Counted from the first letter of the stretch, positions 7,618 to 16,800 are shown. The stretch is 64,000 bases of DNA from Actinomyces qiguomingii (GCF_004102025.1 NZ_CP025228.1:2728001-2792000), one strand, 5' to 3'. The notes: generated by a model not told the origin, from the letters alone. A program made the numbers and translations.

Positions 7618-8781
7618 GTGGCGCTGTATCGTCGCCCGGCGCGGTTGACGGCTGAGCTTGTGCAGGCCGGGCATGAACGGGCGCTGAATGAGCTTCTGGT
7701 GGAGTTCAACCGGCAGATGGACGTCACCTGGCAGTTGCTGGACCTGGACCGTCTGGACCAGACGCGGGCCGACTGGTTGCGGCATGCTGTGGAGGTGGTC
7801 TCGTCCCATCAGGAGCAGGCCGCCGACATCGCCGCCGAGTTCTGCCAGGACTGGTCACGCCTGTTCACCGGCCAGGGCATGACTATTCTCCGGCCCGGTC
7901 TGCAGGCGGACGTGGTCATCCGGGAGATCGAGACCGCCCTGGACGCGCTTGGCCCCGCCGGCGTTAAGCAGCGCATCCGCGACGGGATCTCTCCCGAGGC
8001 CGCGATGCGGGACGCTTCCAAGGCGGTCAAGGCCGCCGGCGAACTTCGGGTACGGGACGCGGACCGGCAGACGGTCATGCAATCTGCCGCAGCAGACCCA
8101 CGGGCCACGGGTTGGCGGCGCATCAGCCACGGCGGTTGCAAGTTCTGCAACATGCTGGCCGGCCGTGGCGAGGTCTACGGCGCAGACTCGGTCCGCTTCG
8201 CCGCCCACGACCACTGCAAGTGCACCGCCGCCCCCGCCTACGGCGGTCAGGAGGTTAACGTCCACCAGTACACGGCCTCCAAGCGGAAGATCTCCGAGGC
8301 CCAGCGGCGCCAACTCAAGGCGTACCTGGACGGTCTGGAAGACGACGGACTCACACCGAAGGCGGCAATAGTCCCGCGGGTTACCGTCCCTGGGGCTGTG
8401 ACCGTCCCTGATGGGCTCGACGTCGCAGCACATGAGCTACGCACCGCGGACACCCTTGCCGAGCACGGTTACAACATAGTGTTCCGCATGATTGACAACA
8501 CCCCAGGGGTGAAGAACCCTGATGTTGAGATCGACGGCGTTGTCTGGGAGTTCAAGAGCCCTGAGGGAAGCTCTGAGAAGAGCACGATTGCAGACCAGTT
8601 CAAGAAGGCGCGGAGACAAGCCGACAGAATGGCAATCGACCTGCGACGCTGTGGACTCAATGACTCGGTCGCGAAATCACAGATCGCGAGACGGTTCAAG
8701 GGACAGTCGCGGCTAGTAGAGGTTCTGGTAATCGATCACGACAGTGTAGTGACTCGTCACGCGAAGTCAGCTATCCTGTAG
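7618..8781 (+). CDS. MuF-like minor head protein fused to a C-terminal CdiA-like/PD-(D/E)XK nuclease toxin domain
   Basis: 387 residues. Residues 1-230 are a MuF/VG15-type minor capsid protein with the paired metal-type motif HGGCKFC (H171-C177) and HDHCKC (H197-C202). A linker (about 235-265) leads to a C-terminal domain of about 120 residues containing LAEHGYNIVF, PD at 301-302 and EFK at 311-313: the PD...E-x-K spacing of restriction-like nucleases, resembling CdiA C-terminal tRNase/DNase toxins. GC falls from about 73% in the head part to about 52-55% in the toxin part, suggesting an exchangeable module. MuF-toxin fusions are known polymorphic toxins of temperate phages. No immunity ORF follows; a terminator and the scaffold gene do. 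Nuclease assignment is from motif and context. Confidence 0.75.
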   Translation: MALYRRPARLTAELVQAGHERALNELLVEFNRQMDVTWQLLDLDRLDQTRADWLRHAVEVVSSHQEQAADIAAEFCQDWSRLFTGQGMTILRPGLQADVVIREIETALDALGPAGVKQRIRDGISPEAAMRDASKAVKAAGELRVRDADRQTVMQSAAADPRATGWRRISHGGCKFCNMLAGRGEVYGADSVRFAAHDHCKCTAAPAYGGQEVNVHQYTASKRKISEAQRRQLKAYLDGLEDDGLTPKAAIVPRVTVPGAVTVPDGLDVAAHELRTADTLAEHGYNIVFRMIDNTPGVKNPDVEIDGVVWEFKSPEGSSEKSTIADQFKKARRQADRMAIDLRRCGLNDSVAKSQIARRFKGQSRLVEVLVIDHDSVVTRHAKSAIL

Positions 8782-8783
8782 GT

Positions 8784-8845
8784 GAAGGCGGCAGGCGTCC
8801 CACCATGGCACGATTTCCCGTGCTGCGGGTAGCCCAGCCGCCTTC
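8784..8845 (+). other. Nested inverted repeat just after the toxin gene
   Basis: GAAGGCGGC at 8784-8792 pairs perfectly with GCCGCCTTC at 8837-8845. Inside it GCACG (8808-8812) pairs with CGTGC (8819-8823). It begins three bases after the toxin stop and contains no plausible gene. It could be an RNA structure protecting the transcript end or a regulatory RNA; its function is unknown. Confidence 0.5.
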
Positions 8846-8879
8846 GTCATACCCTCGCAAACGTTGCCCATATCTGCTC

Positions 8880-8912
8880 AACCCTCGGCCGTTTTTTCGG
8901 ACGAGGGTTTTC
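8880..8912 (+). terminator. Putative intrinsic terminator after the MuF-toxin gene
   Basis: AACCCTCG (8880-8887) pairs with CGAGGGTT (8902-8909), with an inner CCG/CGG pair around a T6 loop, followed by TTTCTC-like sequence. A terminator inside the late operon would separate the packaging/portal/MuF genes from scaffold and capsid, or attenuate between them. Confidence 0.6.
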
Positions 8913-8939
8913 TCATGCCCAAGATTGGAGAACGCCAAC

Positions 8940-9365
8940 ATGGCTGATGACACCCCCACCGCCTCTGCTGACGCGTCGGCGCCTGCTGGCGGGTTTGAGC
9001 CGATCACTTCGCAGGAGGCGGCGGATGCCTACGTCGCCGCGCACTTGCCGGCCGACTATGAGCAGGCGCTGTCGCGGACGGCGGAGCTGGAGTCCAAGCT
9101 GGCGGACTCTGAGCGTGCCCGCCTGGCCCTGCAGGTGTCCGCCTCCACTGGTGTGCCGGCGGAGTCCCTGACCGGCTCGACTCGTGAGGAGCTGGAGGCG
9201 TCCGCCCAGGCTCTGCTCGCCTGGCGTGACGCCACCACGCCGAAGAAGCCCGCGCCGAAGCTGCGGCAGCCGGGCCTGCGGTCGGGGTCATCCCCACAGC
9301 AGGAGCCGCCGTCCCCGAAGGCCGCCGCCGCGGCTGCTCTGCGGCGCATGCGCGGAGCCGAATGA
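8940..9365 (+). CDS. Capsid scaffolding protein
   Basis: 141 residues from ATG 8940, behind a GGAGAA site; the longer frame upstream reads through the terminator and is rejected. The N-terminus has the actinophage scaffold signature FEPITSQEAADAYVAAHLPA, then a Glu/Ala/Leu coiled coil (about residues 40-95) and a Pro/Ala/Lys-rich tail ending in AALRRMRGAE. Scaffold proteins direct HK97-fold capsid assembly and then leave or are degraded. Position immediately before the major capsid gene supports the call. Confidence 0.8.
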   Translation: MADDTPTASADASAPAGGFEPITSQEAADAYVAAHLPADYEQALSRTAELESKLADSERARLALQVSASTGVPAESLTGSTREELEASAQALLAWRDATTPKKPAPKLRQPGLRSGSSPQQEPPSPKAAAAAALRRMRGAE

Positions 9366-9424
9366 CCCCACCAATACCGACCGATCCGATCCAACTATTC
9401 ACCGTCTGAGAGGACAAACTGATC

Positions 9425-10390
9425 ATGCCCACCGCTGACATTACGCGCGCCGAGGTCGCCGGCCTCATCCAGGACGCGTACTCCACCGACTTCCTGAACG
9501 CCGCCGTGGACTCCTCCATCGTGCTGCAGGCCTTCCCGACTGTGTCCATGGGAACCAAGACCGAGCGGCTGCCGGTCCTTGCGACCATCCCGCACGCCAA
9601 CTGGGTCACTGAGGACTCCACCGCGGACGAGGGCACCAAGCCCACCTCCAAGTTCTCCTGGGCGAACAAGACCCTCGTCGCCGAGGAAGTCGCGGTCATC
9701 ATCCCCGTGCACGAGAACGTCGTGGACGACGCCACCGAGGACATCCTGGGCGAGATCACCCGCCTGGGCGGCCAGGCCATGGGCTACGCCCTGGACGCCG
9801 CGGTCCTGTTCGGCGTGAACAAGCCCGCCACCTGGACCGACCCCGACCTGTTCGCCGCCGCAACCGCCTCCGGCAACCTCACCCAGATCTCCGCCACCGA
9901 CCCGGCCTCCGACCTGGTCGGCGCGATCCTGCAGAACGCCGGCTTGGTCATCGGAGACGGCGAGTTCGAGCCGGACAAGCTCATCGCCCGCCGCTCCCTG
10001 CGCATGCAGCTGGCGAACCTGCGCAACACTGACGGCACCCCCATCTACCTGCCGTCTCTGTCCGCCACCCCCGGCGCCACCGACCAGGTGGCCGGCATGA
10101 CCACCCTGTGGGCACGCGGCACCGTCGCCGGAGACCAGCCCGTCTTCGACGCCACCAAGGCCACCGCCCTGATCGTGGACTCCACCGCAGTCCGCATCGG
10201 CGTCCGCCAGGACATCACCGTGAAGTTCCTCGACCAGGCCACCGTCAACGGCATCAACCTGGCCGAGAAGGACATGGTCGCCCTCCGCTTCAAGGCCCGC
10301 TACGCCTACTGCCTGCGCAACATCGTCGCCCAGAACAACACCGAGGCCGTCACCCGCAACCCCGTCGGCGCAGTCACCCCGGCCGCCTGA
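9425..10390 (+). CDS. Major capsid protein (HK97 fold)
   Basis: 321 residues; ATG 9425 is preceded by GAGAGGA. The sequence shows HK97-type features: an N-terminal helix, the E-loop region (SSIVLQAFPTVSMGTKTERLPV), the stretch TTLWARGTVAGDQPVFDATKA typical of actinophage capsids, and a C-terminal VRQDITVKF strand with LRFKARYAY. No long N-terminal delta domain is present, consistent with the separate scaffold. Codon use is strongly GC-biased, as expected of a highly expressed late gene. Confidence 0.93.
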   Translation: MPTADITRAEVAGLIQDAYSTDFLNAAVDSSIVLQAFPTVSMGTKTERLPVLATIPHANWVTEDSTADEGTKPTSKFSWANKTLVAEEVAVIIPVHENVVDDATEDILGEITRLGGQAMGYALDAAVLFGVNKPATWTDPDLFAAATASGNLTQISATDPASDLVGAILQNAGLVIGDGEFEPDKLIARRSLRMQLANLRNTDGTPIYLPSLSATPGATDQVAGMTTLWARGTVAGDQPVFDATKATALIVDSTAVRIGVRQDITVKFLDQATVNGINLAEKDMVALRFKARYAYCLRNIVAQNNTEAVTRNPVGAVTPAA

Positions 10391-10405
10391 CCACAGGGAG
10401 ACACC

Positions 10406-10615
10406 ATGACCCGATTCGTTCACCGGCACACCGGAGCCCAGGTCTCCTACCCGCCCGGCCACCGGCTCCACACCATCCTGTCCGCGCTCGCGGATTGGCA
10501 GGAGGCCGAGGAGCGCGACGTTGAGGAGGTGGGGGACGATGGCGCAGGAGCCCGAGCCGGTGGACGCGGATCTGCTGGCCGACGTCACGGCCGCTCTAAG
10601 GCGGGCGCTGACTGA
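10406..10615 (+). CDS. Small phage protein after the capsid gene
   Basis: 69 residues from ATG 10406 behind a GGGAGA site. It begins MTRFVHRHTGAQVSYPPGHRL, a pattern seen in short proteins encoded after capsid genes in actinophages. It overlaps the next gene by 77 bp; within the overlap it becomes Gly/Arg-rich and low in complexity. The function is unknown. Confidence 0.6.
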   Translation: MTRFVHRHTGAQVSYPPGHRLHTILSALADWQEAEERDVEEVGDDGAGARAGGRGSAGRRHGRSKAGAD

Positions 10616-10943
10616 CAGCGAGGCCGCGGCCGTGCCCCACCTGGCTGTAGGCGCTGCTGCTCTGATTCGCGGGTTCCTGGGGCAGGAGCCTCCGGAGGAC
10701 GCCTCTGGCGTGGTCCGGTATGTGACTGCGCAGATGATCTCCAGGGCGTTGTCGCGGCCTGGTGATGTGCCTGTGGGGCTGGCGACCATGTCTGTGACCA
10801 CGGGGCCGCTGGCCACCTCGCAGGGGTTCTCCGTGGACTCGCAGGGCGGGGGCGTGTGGCTGACTCGGCAGGATCAGATCATGCTCCGCCCGTGGCGGCG
10901 GCACATGGTCTCCGCCCCGCTGGTCTCGGAGCGCACGCCGTGA
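10539..10943 (+). CDS. Head-tail connector protein
   Basis: 134 residues from ATG 10539, which follows a strong GAGGAGG; a TTG at 10521 in the same frame is less likely. The all-helical N-terminus and the ending (GVWLTRQDQIMLRPW...SAPLVSERTP) fit the gp15/gp6-type adaptor that docks under the portal. Its stop overlaps the next GTG. Confidence 0.75.
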   Translation: MAQEPEPVDADLLADVTAALRRALTDSEAAAVPHLAVGAAALIRGFLGQEPPEDASGVVRYVTAQMISRALSRPGDVPVGLATMSVTTGPLATSQGFSVDSQGGGVWLTRQDQIMLRPWRRHMVSAPLVSERTP

Positions 10944-11299
10944 GGAGCATCCTCGATCTGCTGCCGGACTCCTGGCGCACCGACGTCACGGTCACCGGCC
11001 CGTCCCAGCGCACTGCCGACGGGATGCTCGCACCGGCCGACCCGCCCGCGATTGTTGCTGGCGTGGTGGTGGTCCCGTCGTCGGCGGCTCAGCCCGCTGA
11101 CGGGAGCCTGGCCCCGCCCGAGGGCTCCGAGGACACAGCCACGCTCTACGCACCGCCCGGCGTGCAGATCCACCACCGTGACGTGATCACTGTCCCTGCA
11201 CCTCACCCGCTGGCCGGCTCGTGGCTGGTGGACCGGTCCCCGTCCCACTGGCCGCTCGGCGTCGCCGTCACCATGACCCGTCGGCATCAGGAGGTGTGA
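10940..11299 (+). CDS. Head closure (stopper) protein
   Basis: 119 residues from GTG 10940, overlapping the previous stop (GTGA). A beta-rich protein with GVQIHHRDVITVPAPHPLAGSW and WPLGVAVTMTRR, typical of head-completion proteins that seal the portal after packaging. It is called by position between the connector and the gp10-like protein and by these motifs. Confidence 0.7.
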   Translation: MRSILDLLPDSWRTDVTVTGPSQRTADGMLAPADPPAIVAGVVVVPSSAAQPADGSLAPPEGSEDTATLYAPPGVQIHHRDVITVPAPHPLAGSWLVDRSPSHWPLGVAVTMTRRHQEV

Positions 11300-11304
11300 T
11301 CACC

Positions 11305-11685
11305 GTGCCCTCTCCACGGATGGTGCTCAACCATGCGGGCCTGGACCGGCTGCTGGCCTCTTCCCAGATGGGGACGGCGATCTTCGCCCAGGCGCAGGAC
11401 ATGCTGCCTGTGGTGCGGGCCGCGACTCCTCACCGCTCGGGCGCGCTTGCGGCGTCGTGGCGGGTTGAGTCCTCCCAGACGGTGGTGCGCACTCGCAAGG
11501 GCGGAACGTCGGTGCGCGCTGGCGCCCGCATCATCTCCGACGCCGAGCACGCGGCCGCCGTCGAGTTCGGCCACCTCGGTACCGCCGTGCCTGGCGTGGA
11601 GGGATACAGGGTCGTCGTACCGGGGCAGCACATGCTCGGCGCCCTAGCCGGTACCAGGGCGGCCCGCGCCGCCAAGAAGAGGTGA
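11305..11685 (+). CDS. HK97 gp10-like tail completion protein
   Basis: 126 residues. GTG 11305 is preferred over GTG 11296 because AGGAGG at 11290-11295 is ten bases from it, against one base from the earlier codon. The motif PVVRAATPHRSGALAASWRVE, then AAAVEFGHLG and VPGQHMLGALA, matches the HK97 gp10 family that joins head and tail. It ends in a basic tail, AARAAKKR. Confidence 0.8.
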   Translation: MPSPRMVLNHAGLDRLLASSQMGTAIFAQAQDMLPVVRAATPHRSGALAASWRVESSQTVVRTRKGGTSVRAGARIISDAEHAAAVEFGHLGTAVPGVEGYRVVVPGQHMLGALAGTRAARAAKKR

Positions 11686-11691
11686 TCGCCC

Positions 11692-12090
11692 GTGTCTTCT
11701 GATCCTGTGAAGATGGTTCGTGCGGTCCTGGAGGGCCTGCCAGTCGGTGACGGCACCACTCTGGCTACCTGCCGGGTACTGACCGTCCAGGCCCTGGACC
11801 ATCTGCCTGTGGTGCATGTGGCCGCGGCCGGCGGCGGCTCCCAGACCGACATTGACCGGCTGGACCGCATCAGCGCCATCGTCTACGCCCAGGCCCCCAC
11901 CACGGATGGCGCCCCGACAGCCGTGTCTATCGCCGAGCTGGCACACGCCGCGCTCGTGGGCGGCCCGCATGACACGCCGGCCGGCTACATCGACGAGGTG
12001 CGTGCCGAGTCGTTGCCGACCGGCCAGCCCTACACCGACACCGTGGACACCGCTGCGGCGGTCTACGGCGTCGTCCACCGATTCCTCTAA
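11692..12090 (+). CDS. Tail terminator protein
   Basis: 132 residues from GTG 11692, with AAGAGGTGA upstream. It has an N-terminal helix (DPVKMVRAVLEGL), a central hydrophobic sheet, and ends HRFL. Size and position before the major tail gene fit the ring that caps the tail tube and sets where tail growth ends. Sequence similarity within this family is weak, so position carries the call. Confidence 0.7.
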   Translation: MSSDPVKMVRAVLEGLPVGDGTTLATCRVLTVQALDHLPVVHVAAAGGGSQTDIDRLDRISAIVYAQAPTTDGAPTAVSIAELAHAALVGGPHDTPAGYIDEVRAESLPTGQPYTDTVDTAAAVYGVVHRFL

Positions 12091-12124
12091 ACCGATCTGA
12101 TCCACGTAACTGGAAGGAAACGTC

Positions 12125-12787
12125 GTGCCTACGTTCGACAGCTTGAAGTCCTCCTCTGACAACCGCAACCTGGTGCGCAAGACCAAGGGGGCGCTTATGT
12201 TTCTGGCGCCCACCAGCGCCACGCTGCCGGAGAAGCTGATGGATACTCCCACCAGCCTGGTGCAGCTGCCCACCGAGTGGTGGCCGGTCGGCCTGGTCAC
12301 CCCCGACGGCTACACGTTCGCCGCCGACACCACTACCGAGGACGTCGAGGCGCTCGGCTATATCGAGCCGGTCCGCTCCGACATCACCCAGGTCGCCAAG
12401 TCCATTCAGGTGACCGTCTACGAGACGCTCAAGAAGAACCTGCAGCAGCTCATCTACGGCGTGGACCTGTCCTCCGCCACCCAGGACCCCACCACCGGCG
12501 AGATCCACTGGGATGAGGCGCCCGTGCCCATGCAGGAGGAGTTCCGGGCATTGGTCGTCTCCCAGGACGGCCCCGCCTCCGACCAGTGGCTGGTCGGCAA
12601 GGGCTACCCGCTGGTCAAGCTCGCCGAGGTGCCCGAAGAGGTTTGGAACTCCTCCGACGCCGTCCAGCTGCAGCTGACCCTGAACGTCTTCACCGACACC
12701 ACCTTGGGAACCCCCTGCCGCCACTACTTCGGCGGCACCGGCCCGCTCAAGCACAAGGACGCCCTCGGCTTCTCCGCCGGCAACTGA
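12125..12787 (+). CDS. Major tail (tube) protein
   Basis: 220 residues from GTG 12125 with GGAAGGAAA ahead. The sequence has typical tube-protein features: an opening block with KTKGALMFLAPTSATLP, a YIEPVRSDIT strand, and KGYPLVKLAEVPEEVWNSSD before a beta-rich C-terminus ending GTGPLKHKDALGFSAGN. It is followed by a small gene and the frameshifted chaperones, as in most long-tailed phages. Confidence 0.88.
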   Translation: MPTFDSLKSSSDNRNLVRKTKGALMFLAPTSATLPEKLMDTPTSLVQLPTEWWPVGLVTPDGYTFAADTTTEDVEALGYIEPVRSDITQVAKSIQVTVYETLKKNLQQLIYGVDLSSATQDPTTGEIHWDEAPVPMQEEFRALVVSQDGPASDQWLVGKGYPLVKLAEVPEEVWNSSDAVQLQLTLNVFTDTTLGTPCRHYFGGTGPLKHKDALGFSAGN

Positions 12788-12811
12788 CCCACCGCCAAAA
12801 GGAACAACAAC

Positions 12812-12976
12812 ATGGCTACCTTCACCAACACGATCGACGACAAGACCGTCGAGATCACCACGAACAACCCCACCGAGATCGTCACCCTGACCGCACAGGG
12901 ATGGAAACGACTCCCCGACCCGGCCCCCAAGGCTGACCCGAAGCCCGCCAAGACCGATGCTAAGGGCGGCAAGTGA
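12812..12976 (+). CDS. Small phage tail-region protein
   Basis: 54 residues from ATG 12812 behind AAAAGGAAC. It starts MATFTNTIDDKTVEITTNNP and ends in a Pro/Lys-rich tail (DPAPKADPKPAKTDAKGGK). Similar short genes commonly follow the major tail gene in actinophages. The stop shares one base with the next ATG, so it is coupled to the tail chaperone. Confidence 0.65.
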   Translation: MATFTNTIDDKTVEITTNNPTEIVTLTAQGWKRLPDPAPKADPKPAKTDAKGGK

Positions 12977-13341
12977 TGGCTGACAAGATCACGGTCACCA
13001 CGAGCCTGTCCAAGATCTCCGCCATCGAAGCGGAGACCTCCCCCGAACCCTTCCGCGTCGGAATCGGCAAGTCGAAGTACGTGACCTTCCCCGCCATCCA
13101 GGACCTTCCGTTCGAGCAGGCCGACCACGTACTGACCATGCTCAACCACGCCGAGGAATACGGCGAAGGGTTCAGCCTGCAGACCCTGCTGGCCTCCTGG
13201 CTGTCCGAGAAGGACTACAAGGCGCTGCAGGCCGCCAACCCGTCCATGCGCACCGTCGCCGCCATGATCAAGCAGGTCAACGACTACTACGAGGAGGCCG
13301 CCGGCACCGAGGGGGAAGACGCTTCCTCCGCCTCTGCCTGA
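12976..13341 (+). CDS. Tail assembly chaperone (gpG-like)
   Basis: 121 residues from ATG 12976. An acidic, helical protein ending EDASSASA, with PFEQADHVLTMLNHAEEYGEGFSLQTLLASWLSEKDYKAL at its core, typical of the upstream chaperone. Near its end the reading frame can shift -1 into the following frame to make a longer GT-type protein. Such chaperones bind the tape measure and tail-tube subunits and are absent from virions. Confidence 0.85.
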   Translation: MADKITVTTSLSKISAIEAETSPEPFRVGIGKSKYVTFPAIQDLPFEQADHVLTMLNHAEEYGEGFSLQTLLASWLSEKDYKALQAANPSMRTVAAMIKQVNDYYEEAAGTEGEDASSASA

Positions 13342-13775
13342 CCCGCTTCCGCCCCCAGGTCCGCGCCGACCTCCACGAGTACTACGGCGTGGACCTGGGA
13401 GCCGCGGCGGCGCAGCACAGGTGGCGGCAGCTGATCGACCTGATCGGCCAGCTGCCGTCCACCTCACGCACCTGGGTCGCCATGACCCAGGACGAGCAGA
13501 TAGCGGAGGAACTGGCCCAGGCCCTCGCCAACGCCCCCGACACCGGGGACACCCGCAAGAGCGTCTCACCGCGCGACTACACCGCCGTCCTGGCTGCGCT
13601 CGCGGACATCTATGACCTGATCGCGGCGGGGCTGACGGACCGGAAGCGGAAGCCACCGAGGTATCCGCGCCCGGGCCCGTCGGCGGTCGCTCGGGCGATG
13701 GCTCGCCTGGAGGCGGACAGTCTGCGTGACCTGATCGCGCAGATGACACCGCACGCTCTCGAAGCTCTTGACTGA
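12976..13775 (+). CDS. Tail assembly chaperone GT fusion made by -1 frameshift
   Basis: The downstream frame is open from before the gpG stop to 13775 and has no ribosome site at its first start codon (GTG 13389). Around 13309-13318 the message reads GAG GGG GAA in the gpG frame; a slip of one base back on the G run gives GGG GGA AGA and then FLRLCLTRFRPQVRADLHEY without a stop. If the slip occurs at 13314 the product is about 266 residues. The -1 geometry (frame +1 to frame 0) is that used by most siphoviruses. The exact slip base is inferred. Confidence 0.8.
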
Positions 13776-13822
13776 CCCGGCCACCCGATGTGTGGCCCTG
13801 ACCGTAGGGGAGGGTGGTCTGG

Positions 13823-16800
13823 GTGGCGTATCAGGCCGGTACTGTCTTCGTGGACGTGGCGCCTTCGCTCAAGGGCTTCGGGAAGCGGGTCACCACTGAG
13901 GTGACCTCCTCCATGGGTGGGGCCGCAAATAAGGCCGCCACCACCTTCAGCTCGGACTTCCGCAAGACGGCGTCCTCCCTGGGGAAGGATGTGTCCAACG
14001 ACCTGGCGGACTCGCTGGGCAAGTCCACCCCGAGGCTGCGCCGCGAGGCCGAGACCGCGGCCGCTGCGGTGACCTCCGCGCAGGAGGCGGTCACCAAGGC
14101 GTCCAAGGAGGTCGAGGAGGCCCGGGCGGGCGAGGTCGCCGCCTCTGAGAAGGTCACCAGGGCTGAGGAGGCGCTGGCTGAGGCTCGGGCATCGGGCGAT
14201 GAGGCGGCGATTGCGAAGGCCGAGCAGAACCTGACGAAGGCGCGGGAGGGGGCGGCTGCCGCCGACGCGAAGGCGGATAAGGCTGCCGCCGCCTTGACTC
14301 GGGCACGCTCCACCCTGGAGGAGGCGACCGCCAAGGCCGCCACCGCCCAGGAGGCTCTGAGCAGGCGGACCGGGGAGACGACGTCCACGCTCACGAGCTT
14401 GAAGCGTACTGCGGCGTCTGGGGTGGAGCTGGTCAAGGCGGGCGCTGCCCGTGACCTGGACGGCGTGCGCTCCGCGCTCGCGGGGGTGCGTACGGGTCTG
14501 GGCGAGCTGCGCACTCAGGCGGCGTCTGGTGACACCGCCCTGGGCAAGCTGGCGCAGGCCGCACATGCTGTCAAGACGGCTCTGGGGACTATGGCCTCGG
14601 CTGGGATCTCCGGCCTTAAGCAGGTGGCGTCCGTGGCCGGGCAGGCGGTCAAGGCCCTGGCGCAGTCGGCGGCGTCCGCTGCGGGTGCGGTGGCCACCGT
14701 TGTGGGTGGTATCGCCATCAAGGGCGGCATCAGCCGGGCGCTGAGTATTGAGGACGCGCAGGCCAAGCTCCGGGGACTGGGGCATGACGCCGACTCGGTG
14801 TCCTCCATCATGGACTCCGCCCTGGACTCGGTGCGGGGCACTGCCTTCGGGCTGGGCGACGCCGCCACTATCGCGGCGTCGGCTGTCGCCTCCGGCGTCA
14901 AGCAAGGCGAGCAGCTGACCTCCTACCTGTCCTCGATCGCGGACGTCGCGACCCTGTCCGGCGACAGCCTGGAGAACGTGGGCCTGGTGTTCAACCAGGT
15001 CATCAGCAAGGGCAAGGTGCAGACGCAGGACATGTACCAGCTGGCGAACCGGGGTATCCCGATTTTCCAGTGGCTGGCGGAGGAGTCCGGCGTCACCCTG
15101 GAGCAGATCCAGTCCGACATCTCCGCCGGCCTGGTCTCCTCCGACGACTTTTTGAAGGCGGTGCAGGCGAACTCTGCCGGCGCCGCCCTGGCATCCGCGG
15201 ACACGGTGCGCGGCGCGGTGTCCAACACCTACGCCGCCCTCGGACGCCTCGGCGCGGCGGCGTTCGAGCCGATCATGCCCGCCATCCGGTCCTCTCTCGG
15301 TGGCGTTATCGAGGTGGCCGACCAGGTCACCAGCCTGGTCAAGCCCGTGCTGGAAAGTGTCGGGGCGACCCTGTCTGAGAAGGTGGCCGGCGCGGTCGAG
15401 CGCATCAAGGAGACCGCGGGCCCTTTCATGGAGGGGCTGTCTGGGGCACTGTCTGGGGCGAAGGATGCCCTGGACGGCATCGGCTCCGGGACTTTAGTGT
15501 CCACGCTGCTGCCGGCCCTCGGTGCCGGCGCGGGCCTGCTGTCCCAATGGGCCAATGGCATCCCGCTCATCGGCAAGATGATCCCGACCATGTCCGGCCC
15601 CGTGGGCGTGGTGGCGGGCCTGATCACCTCCATGGTCGCCGCATCCCCGGAGCTGCGTGACGCTCTCGGCGGCGCCGTCGAGGCCATCGGGTCGGTCATG
15701 GGCGGCCTGGCCGAGCCGGCGAAGACGGTCTTGTCCACCATCGGGGATCTGACCGCCGTCATGGGCGACACCCTGGCTCAGGCGATCACCGCGATCACCC
15801 CGTCCCTGACCTCACTGGCCCAGACGGTGCTGCCGGTCATCTCCGACGTCCTGGCAATCCTGGGGCCGGCACTGGTGGATGTGGCGGCCACGCTCGGGGA
15901 CGCGCTCGCGGGCGCTCTGCCGGTGCTGGCGGATCTGCTGGCCGACGTCGCCCAGGTGGTGCTCCCGGTCCTGCCGGGTCTGCTGGACGGACTGCTGTCG
16001 GTGGGCCTGCCGCTGCTGAAATGGGCGATCGACCTCGCATCGGCGATCCTGGACAATGAGGCCGCAGTGGGCATCATCGTGGGCGCCCTGGTGACCTGGA
16101 AGACCACCATCACCGCGATCAAGATCGCCACCACCGCCTGGTCCATAGCCCAGGGATTGCTGAACGTCGCTCTGAATGCGAATCCGATTGGCCTGATCGT
16201 CATCGCTCTGGTTGCCCTGGCCGCAGGTATTGCGGTGGCGTGGCAGAAGAGCGAGACGTTCCGGAAAGTCGTCACGACCGCGTTCGAGGCCGTCAAGAAC
16301 ACCATTAGCGCCGTGGTGGATTGGGTTACCGGCACCGTCGTCCCGGCGGTGCAGGGCTTTTGGGCGACCACGGTCAAACCCGTAGTGGAAAAGGTGAAGA
16401 GCGCGATCTCCACGGTGGCGGACTTCATCAGCGGCACGGTGGCGCCGGCGATTCAGGCCGCGATCCAGGCCGTCGGCAACATCTTCAGCTGGCTGTACAA
16501 CAACATTGTCAAACCGACGTGGAACGGTATTAAGACGCTCATTCAGGCAGTCGGTACGGCCATTGCGGCCATCATCGGCGCGGTCGTGATCGTGGTCCGA
16601 GACCAGCTCGGCAAGATCTTCACCTGGCTGTACAACAACGTCGTCAAACCGGTGTGGGCCGGCATTAGAACCACCATCGCCACTGCGTGGACCTCTATCA
16701 AGACGGTGCTGATGGCGCTGCGCAACTTCATTAACGGCACGCTGGGGCCGATCTTCACCTGGCTGTACAACAACGTCGTCAAACCGGTGTGGGACGGCAT

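Noticed and set aside
8805..8939. N-terminal extension of the scaffold protein
   Set aside because: The extension would translate a terminator hairpin and lacks a site; ATG 8940 has GGAGAA.
13389..13775. Separate start of the second tail chaperone at GTG 13389
   Set aside because: No ribosome site and the conserved-looking sequence begins upstream; -1 frameshift explains it better.
13610..14905. 431-codon minus frame opposite the tape measure start
   Set aside because: Shadow of the Ala-rich coiled coil; no motif.
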